Source: Trogon surrucura (lineage: Eukaryota; Chordata; Aves; Trogoniformes; Trogonidae). From it: DNA of 64,000 bases. Under the pieces are notes generated by a model. The model was given only the letters and a program-made list of their open reading frames with translations. It was not told the DNA's origin and made no database searches. The position numbers and the translations under genes are program-made. How positions within the stretch are numbered: position 1 is the stretch's first letter; each line of letters starts with the position of its first letter. The DNA lies in the NCBI GenBank assembly GCA_020746105.1, contig CM036624.1, forward strand, positions 25,442,084-25,506,083, in the 5' to 3' direction. This document shows, one piece after another, positions 21,101-33,060 of the stretch.

Positions 21101-21627
21101 GCTCTGTCAGCCTCACAGTGAAAAAGTTTTTTCTAATATTTTTGTGGAACCTCCTATGTTCCTGCTTGTATCCGTTGCACCTTGTCCTGTCATTGGACAT
21201 CACTGAGAAGAGCCTGGCACCATCTTCCTGACACTCCCCCTTGACACATTTATAAACATTAATGAGGTCACTCCTCAGCCTCCTCTTCTCCAAGCTAAAG
21301 AGACCCAGCTCCTTCAGCCTTTCCTCATAAGGGAGGTGTTCCACTCCCTTGTCAAGGAGATTTCTCAGCAGCAAAAGATGCCAATTTGTAGAAGAGAATG
21401 ATTGTGTTAGGTGGGAAGCTGAAGATGCTCTAGCAGGTAAGCCCAGTGTGGTACCCAGAGTGGAACAGGGAAAGGCCAGACAGGGTTGTTACAAGTCTTG
21501 CATCCTTCTGAGCCAGTGTCCTCTCATGGAGCCAATTTTACACTTCTTTTTTCTCTCTCCAGGAAAAATGCCGAGTGGCATAAAAACAAACATCAAATCT
21601 GCCTCAATGCATCCTTATCAGAGATGA
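12141..21627 (+). CDS. MED8: Mediator complex subunit 8
   Basis: MED8 is a subunit of the Mediator head module, which couples activators to RNA polymerase II in the nucleus. Seven coding exons join in phase: 12141-12146, 15296-15414, 16455-16599, 17435-17575, 17985-18066, 18745-18993 and 21563-21627. They total 807 nt, giving 268 aa, the same length as human MED8. Exon 1 encodes only Met-Gln. The product begins [20 protein letters not shown] and ends [17 protein letters not shown]-box of the form S-L-x3-C-x3-L lies at residues 142-150 (SLNKMCSNL); in mammals this segment binds Elongin B/C. The C-terminal third is rich in Gln, Gly and Ala ([11 protein letters not shown]), as in mammals. Intron 3 carries a tRNA-derived SINE and intron 6 carries two CR1 copies. 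The start is fixed by the two-codon first exon next to the shared promoter. Confidence 0.98.
16715..16899 (+). mobile_element. tRNA-Ile-derived SINE with CR1 tail (TguSINE1-like) in MED8 intron 3
   Basis: The head reads TGGTTTAGCTCACTCAGTTG, then GAGCATGGTGCTG, and ends with a B-box-like GGTTTGATTCCC. This follows the layout of tRNA-Ile (A box near 16,724, B box near 16,770), including the GGTGCT anticodon-arm region. After about 75 bp it continues into a CR1-type 3' tail, with GAGGTCCCTTCCAGCC followed by ATTCTATGATTCTATGA. A tRNA-Ile head on a CR1 tail is the structure of TguSINE1, known from perching birds. The head is too diverged to be a working tRNA. I see no clear target-site duplication. 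Confidence 0.85.
19250..20190 (+). mobile_element. Old, degraded CR1-family LINE (3' part) in MED8 intron 6
   Basis: Several blocks match the order of an old CR1 LINE 3' end in sense orientation: GGAGGGAGATCACAGAGTAG near 19,271; TAGGAATTACTAGAAAAGGA with CACCCACACCTGCAATATTA near 19,584-19,670; and a 3' end reading TGTCATTCTTATGTTCATG near 20,168-20,186. Coding capacity is lost throughout. It has diverged much further than the neighbouring CR1 at 20,931, so it is clearly older. Boundaries are approximate. Confidence 0.7.
20931..21372 (-). mobile_element. CR1 LINE, 5'-truncated, in MED8 intron 6
   Basis: Read on the minus strand, this ends at about 20,931 with the typical CR1 3' end (TTGGAAAGGACCTC on the plus strand near 20,954). 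Upstream of it is the C-terminal part of the CR1 reverse-transcriptase ORF. The minus-strand reading frame still shows [20 protein letters not shown] and [12 protein letters not shown], hallmarks of CR1 ORF2. The copy is only about 440 bp, as usual for 5'-truncated CR1. It is much better preserved than the older element just before it. Confidence 0.93.
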
Positions 21628-21996
21628 GCTGAGATGAACGAGACCCAGGGAACAGCAGTTACCAGCATTGTTCCTTCTGCAGCTATCTGAATTCCTTCTA
21701 GGACTTCCAACACACTATATGCAGGGAGATAAGGGTTATGAGGCCCTTCCCTGAGTTTTATGTAGTGCTGGGTGGCATGTGAGGAGCTGCTAGTGGCTGT
21801 GTCTCCCAGACACAAGTACTTCTCTGTTCAGTCAGAGCACAGGACTTTGCTTCTGATATTGATCCCATCTTCTTCAGATCTGGCCTGGAGAACAACTATT
21901 CTTTCCTGATACAGAACCTGAAGAGCTGCATGTAGCATTCTGCTCCTTTTTTCTGCTTGTTCACTTGGGCTGTTCTCTTTTTACTTTCTCTTCTTG

Positions 21997-22002
21997 AATA
22001 AA
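21997..22002 (+). terminator. MED8: MED8 poly(A) signal AATAAA
   Basis: A canonical AATAAA lies 370 bp after the MED8 stop codon, inside a T-rich stretch. Cleavage would be expected near 22,015-22,025. This gives a 3' untranslated region of about 0.4 kb. Confidence 0.85.
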
Positions 22003-23689
22003 GACCTTATTATGCATGCTGTGAGACACTGTTGTCTATCTCTTGGGTCATGAGGACTCTCATTTCCCTTTGGGTAAGGCTACAGAACAGTTCCAGTCTA
22101 AAAAACAGAGGAAATGTTGGAGGCGGAAAGCTGGAGCTGCCAGCTTATGTGTAAAGAGCTGTTACAAAGTGAATCAGCAGGGTACAAACATAAACAGTAA
22201 ACATTTTCTTTGCAAACCCATTATGACTATTCCCCAGAAAGCATAATACTGGGAAAGACTACTACAAGGCCCACAGCAAGAAGGCAGCATTTGAGAAGCA
22301 GAAGCAGAGAGTTTTTGTGTTCTGATGTTGCTGCAAATCCTGGATGGTTCTGATTTCAATTCCATAGTTCTCTGCTTCTGTGTTTCCTATAAAGTTCCTT
22401 AGCTACTTCAGGATGAGTTTGTCACTTCAGAGAGGTATTCCAGTGTGCTCAGGACTGTAGCACCTCCGGATTGGCCAGGCTGTGAGGTCTGGCCCATCTC
22501 TCTTTAGAACTGGTCATTGGGAAGCCACCCTGTTGCACTTTTGCCCTTGAGCTGTAACATGCAATCTGCATAAGGAAAGATTTCTCTGAGAATAGGTAGG
22601 AGGAACATGTGCTACCGAGCATGTCGGTACATACAGCACCATGCTGAAGACAACCATCGTGCCTCTTGCTGCTCTTGCCTGGACTTCCTTTCTGACTTGC
22701 GGTGAAAGCCAGCACTGTATTTTACTCAATAGCATTTGTCAGCAATCCCATGGGTGAGGAAACCTCCACTCAGCAGATACAGCCTGCAGCTGCTCCCACA
22801 CTGCTTGCCTCTGAGCTAATCACATTCAGCTTATTTGTGGAGGTTGTGGGCTGTTCTCCCAAAACAAAACCTTCCACAAAGCTGTGACTAGGGCAGTCAC
22901 CGACCCATTTTGACATGTAGACCCTTGAAAAACACTGAGCTAGGAAACAGAAAGTTGAGCTGGAAGCCCAAGCAGCTTACACTGTAAGCAAAGCCGCTCC
23001 ACTACAACGAATGAGCCCAGTGACGTGTCAGCAATGGCACCAGCCCAGCCAGACTGATGGGATTGATTTTTGCTCCTAATGAACATGAAACTCCTGGCTC
23101 TCTTGGGAGGAGGGAGCTGGTGTGAGGGCAGGGGCACGCTGCTGCCTTCAGCACAAGGGTTTTGTGCAATGCCTAGAGCCCTATGGCAGGGAAGCCAGAG
23201 CCTCCAGTGCTATACTCTCTGATGGGCTGTTCACTGCTCTGTCTCATGTCACTGCTTTGGATGGGCAGGAAGGCAGAAAACTGTACAGGGAACATTTCAG
23301 ATTCCTGGCACTCATTGTTCATGGAGCCTCAGCCCTAGGATGTTGCTCCACTTTGTCACCCCAGACTGGCTCCCTTATAAAGCTAAAATGTCTCGGCACA
23401 GGAGTCCTGGGGCCAGCAGCTGGCTGAGGCGATTCCGGCAGCCGGGGACACAGGCAGAACATGACTGCCTGCTACCCGTGCTAACCTGGCTCTCCCGAAA
23501 ACGCCTCCATTGGGGCAGGCGAGACCTTTCACACACTTGGACGAGAGGAAGGGAAATACAGGCAGGGGTTTTTTCCGTAGATTATAGAGCCGGGGAGGCT
23601 GGCTAGGCTTGCCAGCGTAACTTCCTGCATGACACGGGCTGCCCTGAATTAGTTCTTGTGTAAATTAGAGCACTGTTGTTAGGAAAACA

Positions 23690-23960
23690 GTTGATCTTGG
23701 ACTCATATGTCTCTGCCACAGTGGCTGGTAGGTTGTTCTAGAGGTTAATTATGTTATCGCACCTTATATTGAGGCTGCGTTTCTTTAACTCCCTTTAAGT
23801 TGCTGGATCTTCTCAGCCAGGGAGTAAGCCCCTGAGTTGTTTGTCCAAGAGAGAGAGGTCGGATATTATTATCAAGCTTTCCTGATCCTTTTTTACGACA
23901 GGCTGAACTGATGAAAGTCCTTTTTGCTTTAAGGCATATTTTCCATTTTCAGCTTCTTGG
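23690..23960 (-). mobile_element. Possible ancient CR1/L3-like LINE remnant
   Basis: The plus strand reads like the complement of an old CR1-type ORF: GTTGTTCTAGAGGTTAATTA followed by GTTGCTGGATCTTCTCAGCC and GGGAGTAAGCCCC. It is heavily mutated, and the assignment rests on remembered consensus phrases only. Confidence 0.4.
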
Positions 23961-24819
23961 CTCATACCCAAATCTTCTTATGCATCTGTGTCCTTTGGGA
24001 CACTGGACTAGGACACGCTATTCTAATTGTGGGAATGGGAATTTCAAATGCAGAGTGACTTTAACCTCTTATCCACTCACTGCCAATGCTTGAATGTTTA
24101 AATGGAACAGGAGCAGGCCTTTTACCCATAAAGTCATGGTGGAAATTCATGGTCCACTGCTCATCACCATGACCTGAAGTTCAGCAGGGATTCAGCATTC
24201 CCGATGAACTGTGTCAGAATAAAAGCACAGCCCTGCTGGGTCAGGGCAGAGGCTCGGTCTGTGCCCTGCTGTGGCAAGGGCCAAGCAGACGATCATTCGG
24301 TTGGAAAAGCACACTCTCCGCAAGAGCATGGGATATGCTGCTGCTGAGCCCTCAGGGTTTTTTCCCTACCTTTGCCCAATCCCTTTTTGAACTCTTCCTA
24401 GCAGGATAATTTCAGCTGGGAGGAGGCTCAGCCCTGGCATGGCAGGTGCTGCTGGGCTGTCTGGGCTTAAGCTTGAGTACAGGAGTGTGATGGAGAGCAC
24501 AGGCACTGGTTTGTTTTGGTCCCTCTCCTTGGCACCAGTTGGGCTCTAGTGCAGAGGACAGATACCTTTTGCTGTGTGGCCCCACTGCCCCAGGGATCTC
24601 AAGGGCTCCGGATGGCTGCCATGCCCCCAGCTTTCAGAGAAGCATGCTCTACCCATCATGACTTTGTTTCCTTCCAGGCCATCAGCTTTACACTATTTGC
24701 ACTCCGCACCAGAAACACATCTTTAATGCTGATTCCCTGAGGACCATCTCCTCTGCTGCCTCGCACTTGTTCCTTGATCACACACGCTGCTGCGCCAGCC
24801 AGCTCGCTCCTCAATATTT

Positions 24820-25180
24820 CAGAGCATACAGTACTACAAAAATTATGATGTTAGACTGACAGGTTTTATTGCCTGTAATTCCTGATGACCGATATTTACA
24901 TTTCTCTGCTTTAAGTCTTCATTGATACACCCACATATTTTTCGGTCATTATTTTTCGTGGGATAACTATCGAATAGACACACCTGTTTATAAGGCCATC
25001 CTGTTTACTTTTTTAAAATGCTGGCATAACATCAGTTTGCTTGTCCTCTGGAGCCTCTCCAGGCTTCCTTGTCTTACTGAATGTCATCATTAATTCTCTG
25101 GATATTTAAAAACAAATTTTTAATTTTTTCTTTCAGTTTTGAGGTGCAGGATACCCAGACTGCTGACTTTTTAACATCTG
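24820..25180 (-). mobile_element. Ancient CR1/L3-like LINE remnant
   Basis: Phrases such as TTAGACTGACAGG with GCCTGTAATTCCTGATGA, and TTTAAAATGCTGGCATAACA followed by TGTCCTCTGGAGCC, match the antisense of an old amniote CR1/L3 LINE. It is decayed and AT-rich, with no coding capacity. Boundaries are approximate. Confidence 0.55.
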
Positions 25181-26531
25181 CCTCATGCAAATGTTTAACA
25201 TTTTCCTGAGTTACTGTTAGAATGGAAAGTGTTTCACCCTTGTGACAGGAATGCTTCATCTGGCTTCCTCTCAAACGCAGGAGCGAGGTATTTATTGCCT
25301 TTCCTTCCTGCCCAGCTCTCTACAGTCCCACTATTCTCAGCCTGTATCATGAATCCAGCTGTGCTGGGTGGTGCCCTGCAGCTTGGCCTGCTGCTGCCCT
25401 GGGCCAGTTCGCCTCTGGAAGCCATGAAGCTCGGTGTGGTGCCACCATTTCCATCTCTCTGCATCCACTGATCAGCAGTGATGAGCAGACAAACATCTGC
25501 CATGTGTTTGTTCTCTTGTCACATCCCCAAGTGGAGGTGTGCATGCAGGTGTCTCATTTAAAAAAGAAAACCACAACAATATTGCTTGTTTTGTTAACGT
25601 ACACGTCTTTCAAGTGAGTGTCATTAAGCCTTGACAGCTGAGGTGAAGTACATGAGTTGTGGGGGGAAACATGAACCTTTGCAGTTCTCTACTCTCCGTA
25701 CCAGCTAGGGCAGGAAGGCAGGGTCTCACTGTGGGCTGGGGGGCTGGTTTCCATCCTCCTTCTAGAAGAAGTGTTCTGGAGGTTGGGTTGAGGGAGCCTG
25801 AGCACTTTTTAATGCTTAGAAGGAACATAATGGGGAGTGTGCTGCCAAAAGGCAGCAAGCCAAGTTTTGCATCTGCATCGCTCTCAAAGCAGCTTCACCT
25901 GCAGCTCAGAGAGACAACCACACAGAAAGAGCAGCAAAACGTGCCTCTGAACCGACCGTGGAAAAGTTCAGAAACTGCTCGAAAGTTAAAGGCACAAATG
26001 GAGGTCAAAGAGCCAAGTGGTGGAAGCAGAAACCCCAGGTTGGGTCTCAGTTTTCCCTGGGCTCCCAGCATGAGCCTGGTGGCCCCCCCAAGAGGCAGAG
26101 CATGTCTATGTGACAGCTGGTGCCTACAAATGAATATACAGGCATTTTGGAAAAAATCCCATGGAGCTCCTCTTTCCAACTGAGTGCAATAATCTTCATT
26201 TGTCTTAAAGTGTTACCACTTTGTACCTCACATACCTGCTGTGGTAGTAAAAGTACACACTTGAGAGAAGGGATGTTTGGATGTATTTGTAATATATGCC
26301 ATAAAAATAGTTCAGACTGACATGACTCCACAGTTTATTTATTGTCTTTATCATACTGTAGTTCTCCGGCTGGATCCGTGAACATTGCCTTGGTGGAAAC
26401 CTGCACTTAGAAATTAATGAAAACCTTCTGCAATTTGCTCAGGGGTAACCCTGTACATGAGGAAGCACATAAGAATAATGCAAATTGTGCCACTGGTTCC
26501 TCTGAAGGAGAAGCTTTTGTCTTCTTTTTTT

Positions 26532-26562
26532 ATTTTCTGTGTGCGTGTGTGTGTGTTTTTTA
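26532..26562. repeat. (TG)n microsatellite
   Basis: A short TG-rich run with a CG interruption is followed by a T run. It is a simple sequence repeat. Confidence 0.8.
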
Positions 26563-26805
26563 AAGAAAGGAAATTACTGCAAGTATTTTTCTGAGACGCA
26601 TATTTTCCAAAGTCAGGGATCAAGAGCTGTGGTTCCTGTAGTTGCTATCTTATCCAGTCTCAGATTCTGTCACTGATTTACCCGTAAGGCTTCTCCTTTG
26701 CTACTGTCACGCCTAAGCAGTTTCTGCACTGAATCAGCAGCGGTGCTAAGGTCCTGCATGGCATGGCAGCTCCTTTTCTCTGAGAAACAACTATGCCCCA
26801 GGGTA

Positions 26806-26826
26806 CTTTTTATTATTATTATTACT
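26806..26826. repeat. (TTA)n microsatellite
   Basis: About six TTA units in a row. It is a simple sequence repeat with no gene context. Confidence 0.8.
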
Positions 26827-27317
26827 GTTTGCTGACCATGCTTTGGGCCAAAGTGGTATCATTGCTGTCTGTGAATATTATTTTGAAGCTGCAGCCCTTC
26901 CCAGGATGTTCTTCTGAACCCAGACCTCCCCCTTCTACGCCAACTGCCAGGTGGCCTTGGTGGGATGTGTCTGTCTCCCACTGTCATGTGCCAGTCCTGG
27001 GCTCTGCCCAGCCTCGTGTGCAGCAGTGAGGTGTGCTGCTCCCATGGGAACTGGGCTTTGGAGTGTGAGGTGGATGTTTTTGTGTTTATTTTTGGTACTG
27101 ATGCAGTACTGAAGTCAGGGTCCTGCTGTGTGGGATGGGAGAGATGGCTCTTGTCTCCTGCTCTGCTGCAGCAGTGTGGTGGGACTTCAAAGCACTGCCT
27201 AAAGAGCTAATGGCAGTAGCTGATACAGGACCTGTTTGTATCCCCCCGAGAAATGCATTCTGTGTAAGTGAGGCCGAGGAGCCATAATTCTGGCTGTCTC
27301 ATTTTTTGTGTATTTAG

Positions 27318-27427
27318 GTTCTCACAGGCATCGCAGTGACAGAAACCATCACAGTCGTCATCGTCATCATCATAGCGAAGCCTGTTTTGTTCCAGTCAGC
27401 AGAACAATGCACCAGGTCATGATCTGA
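27318..27427 (+). CDS. Candidate His/Arg-rich terminal exon, possibly an alternative MED8 3' exon
   Basis: I do not recognise this peptide. A T-rich tract ends in TGTATTTAG and is followed by 110 nt. Read in phase 1, these give a 35-residue stretch beginning SHRHRSDRNHHSRHRHHH and ending SRTMHQVMI, closed by TGA TAG. The phase is the one left by MED8 exon 6 (donor after 18,993), so splicing would give ...QAGQTG-SHRHR... instead of the usual GKMPSG tail. The segment lies 5.3 kb beyond the normal MED8 poly(A) signal. Against it: the CAT/CGT-rich core is low complexity, no canonical poly(A) signal follows closely, and any terminal exon has a one-in-three chance of fitting the phase. It could equally end an unknown gene or mean nothing. 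Confidence 0.35.
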
Positions 27428-30400
27428 TAGCACGGGGCTCTGGGGGAGCACACATCATGTGCTGCCCCACGCCATGAAGCTCGGGGCTGGACAGGGAGCT
27501 GGGCAGCACAGCTCTGCAGGCAGGAGGAGCCGGGCAGCAGGACCCGAAGTCCTGGGCTTTTGAAGCCAGGAATGACTCACACAAAGCCTCTGTGGGTGCG
27601 CCCACGATTGCTGTTAACCATTTGTATTCACTCACATAGGGAATTAAAAAAAAAAAGGGAATTAATAGGAGTGCTCCAACCTACATTTTGAGCATACAGC
27701 TGCCTCTCCCTTGCTTCTTCATGTCTCGTTCTCCCTGCTATGTCTTGCTGGAGCTTGTCCCGCTACAAAGCGCAGGCATGAGGGCATCCGAGGAGGCTTG
27801 TGACATTCACCATCAACACACTTCTGGGAGAGGTGAGTATTTGCAGAAAGGAGGCCGCTATATTCTCCGCCCGCTATCTTGGAGCAGTTCACTGCATATC
27901 TCTGTTTTTGTTCCGTTTGTATCTGTTCTTTCAAGGGAGGTCAGTTGCTCCTGGTTGTCTCTGAGAAATACTGCAACCCCTCACCATGGAAGCTTCCCCA
28001 CTGCTGCCATCCTCAGCCCTTGTGCCCCTTGGACCTGCCAAGCAGGCATGGGAGGACCTGCCACAAGTTCTCTTATCTCTAAATTTCCTTTTCCTTCTCA
28101 CCCACCATGGATCTCAAGGCATGCACTGCGGTGCTCACTGCACTGGTGGACTACCTCAAAAGCAAAACAGATGCCAGGCTGGGGAGGACAGCAACAACTG
28201 GGGAACAGGCAGTGGCCCCCGCCAGCCTGCAGCCTGGACGGGCAGGCAAAGCCCAGCCCCGGATGAAGCTAAAACACGGCCGCATTTCACAGCAAAACAA
28301 TCCTTCTTTGTGCGGTCTGCTCTCCCAGAACAATCCTCTGCCCTGACAATGTCCTTTCTGTGGCTTAGTCCCCGCAGAGTGACCAGCAGCCTGCTCAGCC
28401 TGACGCCTGGCAGCTTGCACCAGCGCCTGCCCACAGCCCTGCTGCCCCATGGCCGAGGTGCAGCACCTGGGACGCCTGGTGTGGGAAGCCTCTGCTCAGG
28501 ACTCCGTGGTCACCTCAGGTCAAGGCAAAGTCTTTGCAGGAAAGTCTCCAGCAAAGCCTGGAGCACTTGGGAGGGAGTTTTCATCTGGCTTTTTTCGGTC
28601 CATGTTGCTGCATGGCACTGCTGCACCACACGTTAGGAGGGCAGCCCTGGGACATTGTTGTGGAGCATGGCACATGGGTGTCAAGTCACCAAATCTGACT
28701 GTAATCCCAACTGCCTGCCGGAGGTGGAGATGTCACTCGGCTTTGCCAAGCTGCTCTCTCAGACTCCAGGAAGTCTGGGACAGGCTGGTAGAGAGAACCA
28801 TCTCCTATGGGCTCTAAATTTTGGAGACAACATGAAATGGCTTCGGAAAGAAAGGGAGATTCTATGGGTGAGCAGGACCAGGGCTTTCCCATCACCTACT
28901 ACCATGCAGAGGCACTGAAGAATGGGTTTGTCCAGGCTTTTAGTCTCCTCGAGCACCTTGTTCTGGCCATGGCTGCTTGTTCCCCACCCAGGATTTGTGT
29001 GGTCCACGGGCTTTCCCATAGACCACAGGAACAAATGGGGATGGATGCTTTAGCAGGTCCAGAGTGGGCTGAGGCTTCAGGCACGCCTGTGGAGGACCCC
29101 AGGGTGTCACACATGGCTGGGATGATGTTGCCAGCCTGGGGAGGTGGCTGTCAAAGCTCATGTTGGAGAGGCTGCTGGCTTTTATGCAGCTGATAAAGAA
29201 TTCTTGTCCCAGGAGGAAACCAAAGTCATGTGTGTTGCCCACCCCAGCTGGCAGGCAAAATCCAGCAATTAAACACACCAGGGTGAAAGTCTGCCATCAA
29301 AGCACTTGTGCTCTAACACACCACCACAGTGCCTGCAAGCTTCTGGGTGATGCTCCTACCTTCCCCTTTATCTCACCGTATGCCTTTTCCAGGTGAGGTT
29401 TTAAACTACAGCATCATGTTACAGCAGGGATTTCATGGGAGTGACTTCATGCCTGCCGGCTACAGAAATGTTGTGATTGTTTCCTAGTGGCTTGAGGGGC
29501 TTCTAGGGACTTCGGATTCCAGGACTGAAGTTATTTCTATAGGGTGAAGAGGAAGAGGGCAGCACTGACAACGATGGGGTAATCGACCTTTACTGCTAGG
29601 ATGATGAAATCATCATAAATAACAGACAAAAGTTTGCACAAGATGAGTCACTTAATGTTGATATCAACTGTGGAAGGAGGCAGCACATCAGCCCGAGCTT
29701 AGCAAAGCACGTCTGCTCGGGTATGGCCTAATCTGCCCATCTCCATCTGTTGAAATCGGAAACTGACATAATGGCATTTAATGGTCCTTCCGTCTCCAAG
29801 CAGTGTCATCTGTCTCCACTTTTAAGGGCCATGAAAGCCTCGTTTTATTCTCTCAGTATAAGCAGAGGTGGAGTAGGAGCATATTTTGGATATTTTGTGG
29901 CTGCCAGCACAATCAGGTTGTCTTTTTTTGTCATGGAGCCAGAGAGAAGGTGTGCAGCAGCGATACATGGTTGATGATGCTTTAGGGTCTAGCCTTGTCT
30001 GAAATGGAGAAGGGTTAAACAACATTAGAGAGCCAATTTGCGTTCAGTGTTTTTATGCGATCACATGCAAAATCGATGGCTTTTCAAGATTGAGAAGTAA
30101 AAGATGGGAGAATTTGGAAATTGTCTTTTCACTTCTCAAGTATAATGAGGTAGGTGACTTTGCTCACTATGTATATCAGATACATTACTGAAAAATTACA
30201 AGACAAGTGCACAGGTGTTTAAGTTCACTAAATTAATTTGGTCTTTTTATTATCTTTTAGATTTTTCAAGTTGAATAATGTTGATGGTTTTCCACATAAA
30301 AACACCATTCAAATTTTCAGTACTAATAAAATGAGCGAATAAGAGAATGTATACTTACTATATAAATCAAATATGATCAAAAAGATATTTTAGTTCCCCA

Positions 30401-33060
30401 GAAAGCCAGAATTTTGAGAATTCCTATCTCTGTCAGAAAATCTGAGAAACTTAGCACCTGCAGAGGCTGAAACCCCCCTTTTCCCCACCCAGTTGCATGG
30501 TGATCCCAGGCCCTCTTCAAGACTGGCATCAGAAAAGGTGCAACACTGAGAAACTGCACCAGCGTCTCTCATCACATGCAGAAGAACTTATCATTACTCA
30601 TTTTAAGGTCATAACCTTTAATTGAACTTCATTCCTTCCCATTGCTTTGTTCCTCCAGACCCTGCCACCTGATAGTCTGAAAATCCTCTGCACTGATAAT
30701 GCCTTCCATCTTTGTGCCTTCAGCAAGTTACAGGAGCGCACGCCTGCGTTTTGCACCAAGACAGAGTGACAAGGAGAAAGAGAGGTGCACCTGGCTCTGC
30801 AAGAAGTGAGGAGAAAGCAGCAAACGAGGACTGGTGGAGGTAACAATGGAGAGGAGGAGTGCAGAGACTTACATCCACCTCCATCTGATGGGATCTCCGT
30901 GTCAAGAAGGACCAGCAAGACCCTCACTAAAGCTACACTAGAAATAGTGTGTTGTTCTCCAGGATAAGCAATGGGGGAAGGAGCTTAAGTTCTCCCAAAC
31001 TGGAACCTGGCGCAGCTCAGGCTGCTGTGACCAAGAGCACAAGAGCCAGGTTGTTTCCTGAATTGCAGGTGAGGAGTTAATGACCGTGGGGCTTTGCCTG
31101 CTGCAGGAGTGGTTGGTGCAGGAAGGACACCTTTGTGTGGCATGTGACAAGGATCATCTCTGGTTCTGTAGTCCAGACTGCAGTCAGCGTGACACACTTG
31201 GCCGGCTGCAGACAGCCTCTCTCCTCGATTTCATGTCACACAGGAATGATTCAGGATGGAAGCAGAAGATGATCCATTTGTAAAAGTCTTCCTCCAGACA
31301 CCTTGGGAACATCAGCCTGTACACACGGGGTCACATCACTCTGGCCTGGTCTCCATCATCTTTACCTCCCTTATTTTTGAGGAATTTTCTTTGCTACATG
31401 TGTTTGTGCTTCCAAAGAGGCAACAGATGAATCAAGTCCTTACTAGAGGCCTGTCCCCAAAGGTTAGGAGAGGACTCTGCATCTCCCACCCCGGCCAGCC
31501 ATAACTGGGCCAGCACTGTGCTGGATCCACTTGCCCACAGCCAGGGTGCTCTGACAGACCAGGGTCCTCGTGCTAGCTCGAGATCCTGCTCATGCTGCTG
31601 CAGCTCCAGGGACATTGTGCGAAAGGGGAACACTGAGGAACTGCAGACAGCTGTGGAGCACAAGAAGTAAAAAAAAGGCAGACATGCAGACAAAGGTAAT
31701 CCATCAAAGCAAGCACATATAAAAAGAAAAAAACAACTATTAGAGGAAAAATAAAGTGGAAAAATATATTTCACATGTTGGAGAATTAAGAACCAGAAGA
31801 TGCAGTAGCGCGGGAAAACTAAAGAGCAAATACTGCACAGGAATAATGGTGGAGACAGTAGATGTAACAGAGAAGTAAAGTCCAGGACCAAAAGAGAGGA
31901 GAAAGAAATTGCATTCAGAGCAGAAGCAAAGAGAGTGACCTGGAAATTTATTCCAATAGCAGGAAGAGGCTGGGCTGTGCAATTTGGGGCTCATTGTCAG
32001 AGCCTGACAAGCCTGCCAGCAAGGGTGGATCCAGAGGAGAGAAGGAATGCTTGGAGAAAGCTATGAGATGTGGGATGCAAGGTGGACAAGTATCGAGCAT
32101 GGAGTGTGAAGGAACCCACTGGAGATCTCTCATTGCATGACAACACAGCAAGATTTTCACAGAATTGGACCATGAATCAACTAAAATAAAGTGATGGTGC
32201 AAAATAAAAGGAGGACAATAAAGAAAAAAAAGTGAAGAATAACAGACAAGACTGATGGCTATACTTAACAAGGGAGAAAGAGTGATCCAGACAGCTGCAG
32301 TCCTGCCTGTCGGATGTTAACAAGTACTCACATAGAGAGTAATGCAGCGCATGGACAGGAAATTGAAAGTGGGATAAAACATAGTCTATTATAATAGTCT
32401 GACTAACCTGACAGCTAAAAAAAACTTTCTATAAAGCTATAGGCCCTGTGTGGACTCCAGGGAAGCAGCTGGGAACCTTGGGACCAATTGGGAACCTTGG
32501 TAGATGTTGGGGCAGAAACAAACACAGGAATTGTGTGTGGGAAGGAGCGGCTAAGACCAAGATGAAAGCAGAGTGTGGTGAAAGGGAGCATATCAAGACA
32601 TGCAGAAGGTTAATACTGAGGTACCTTGTGGCTGTTCTTATAAACAGATTTCCTTAAGGATTGGCAGAAATATTAGGTATAATCTGAGGAAATCAGAATG
32701 TTGAAGTGCATTGGCACTGTAGATAAAAGTAAACGAATGCTGTAGCAGCAAAACAAGGCATGGAAGTCACCAGGAGTGCAGTTCTTTATTTCAGTTTGGG
32801 GACTTTGTGAGCTACAAGCACCTGAGGAGGAGTTACAGGAGTAACCAGCTACAGAGTGACTCTGAGCTGCCACTGCAAAGCGGGACTGAGAAGGGCAAAT
32901 GCAGCCCTCGCTGTCTCCAGACAGGAAACTCTGGCCAGGTGAGCCCAAAGTCTGTGACTGCTCCCGGTCACCCGTCTTCAGGAGAGCAAACTTGAACAGC
33001 AGCACTGCCAGAAGAGTTTCCATGGCATTAAGTGCAGGGACAAGCTGGCTAGTAAGAAGA
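27428..33060. other. Intergenic, no recognised gene
   Basis: This interval holds several open frames, including one of 216 codons at 27,986-28,636. None has recognisable domains, plausible splice boundaries or a codon pattern unlike its surroundings. AT-rich stretches with A runs lie near 30,150-30,380 and 31,660-32,260. I can name no repeat family here. Confidence 0.55.

Larger units (their letters stand above)
22025..27317. other. Intergenic, MED8 to candidate exon; old repeats only
   Basis: I see no convincing exon series on either strand. The longest open frames are short, lack flanking splice logic and resemble nothing I know. Two old CR1-like fragments (about 23,690-23,960 and 24,820-25,180) and simple repeats near 26,532 (TG) and 26,806 (TTA) are all I can name. 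Confidence 0.6.

Noticed and set aside
23340-23606. Arg/Trp-rich open frame containing MSRHRSPGASSWLRRFRQ
   Set aside because: It is isolated, matches no known family, and has no splice or poly(A) evidence.
28107-28346. Open frame starting MDLKACTAVLTALVDYLKS after a good Kozak context
   Set aside because: The first 20 residues look protein-like, but there is no plausible donor after them, the rest is Pro/Gln/Gly-rich, and another frame is open through the same bases.
27986-28636. 216-codon plus-strand open frame in the intergenic region
   Set aside because: It has no recognisable domain, its composition is like random sequence, and no splice or promoter context supports it.
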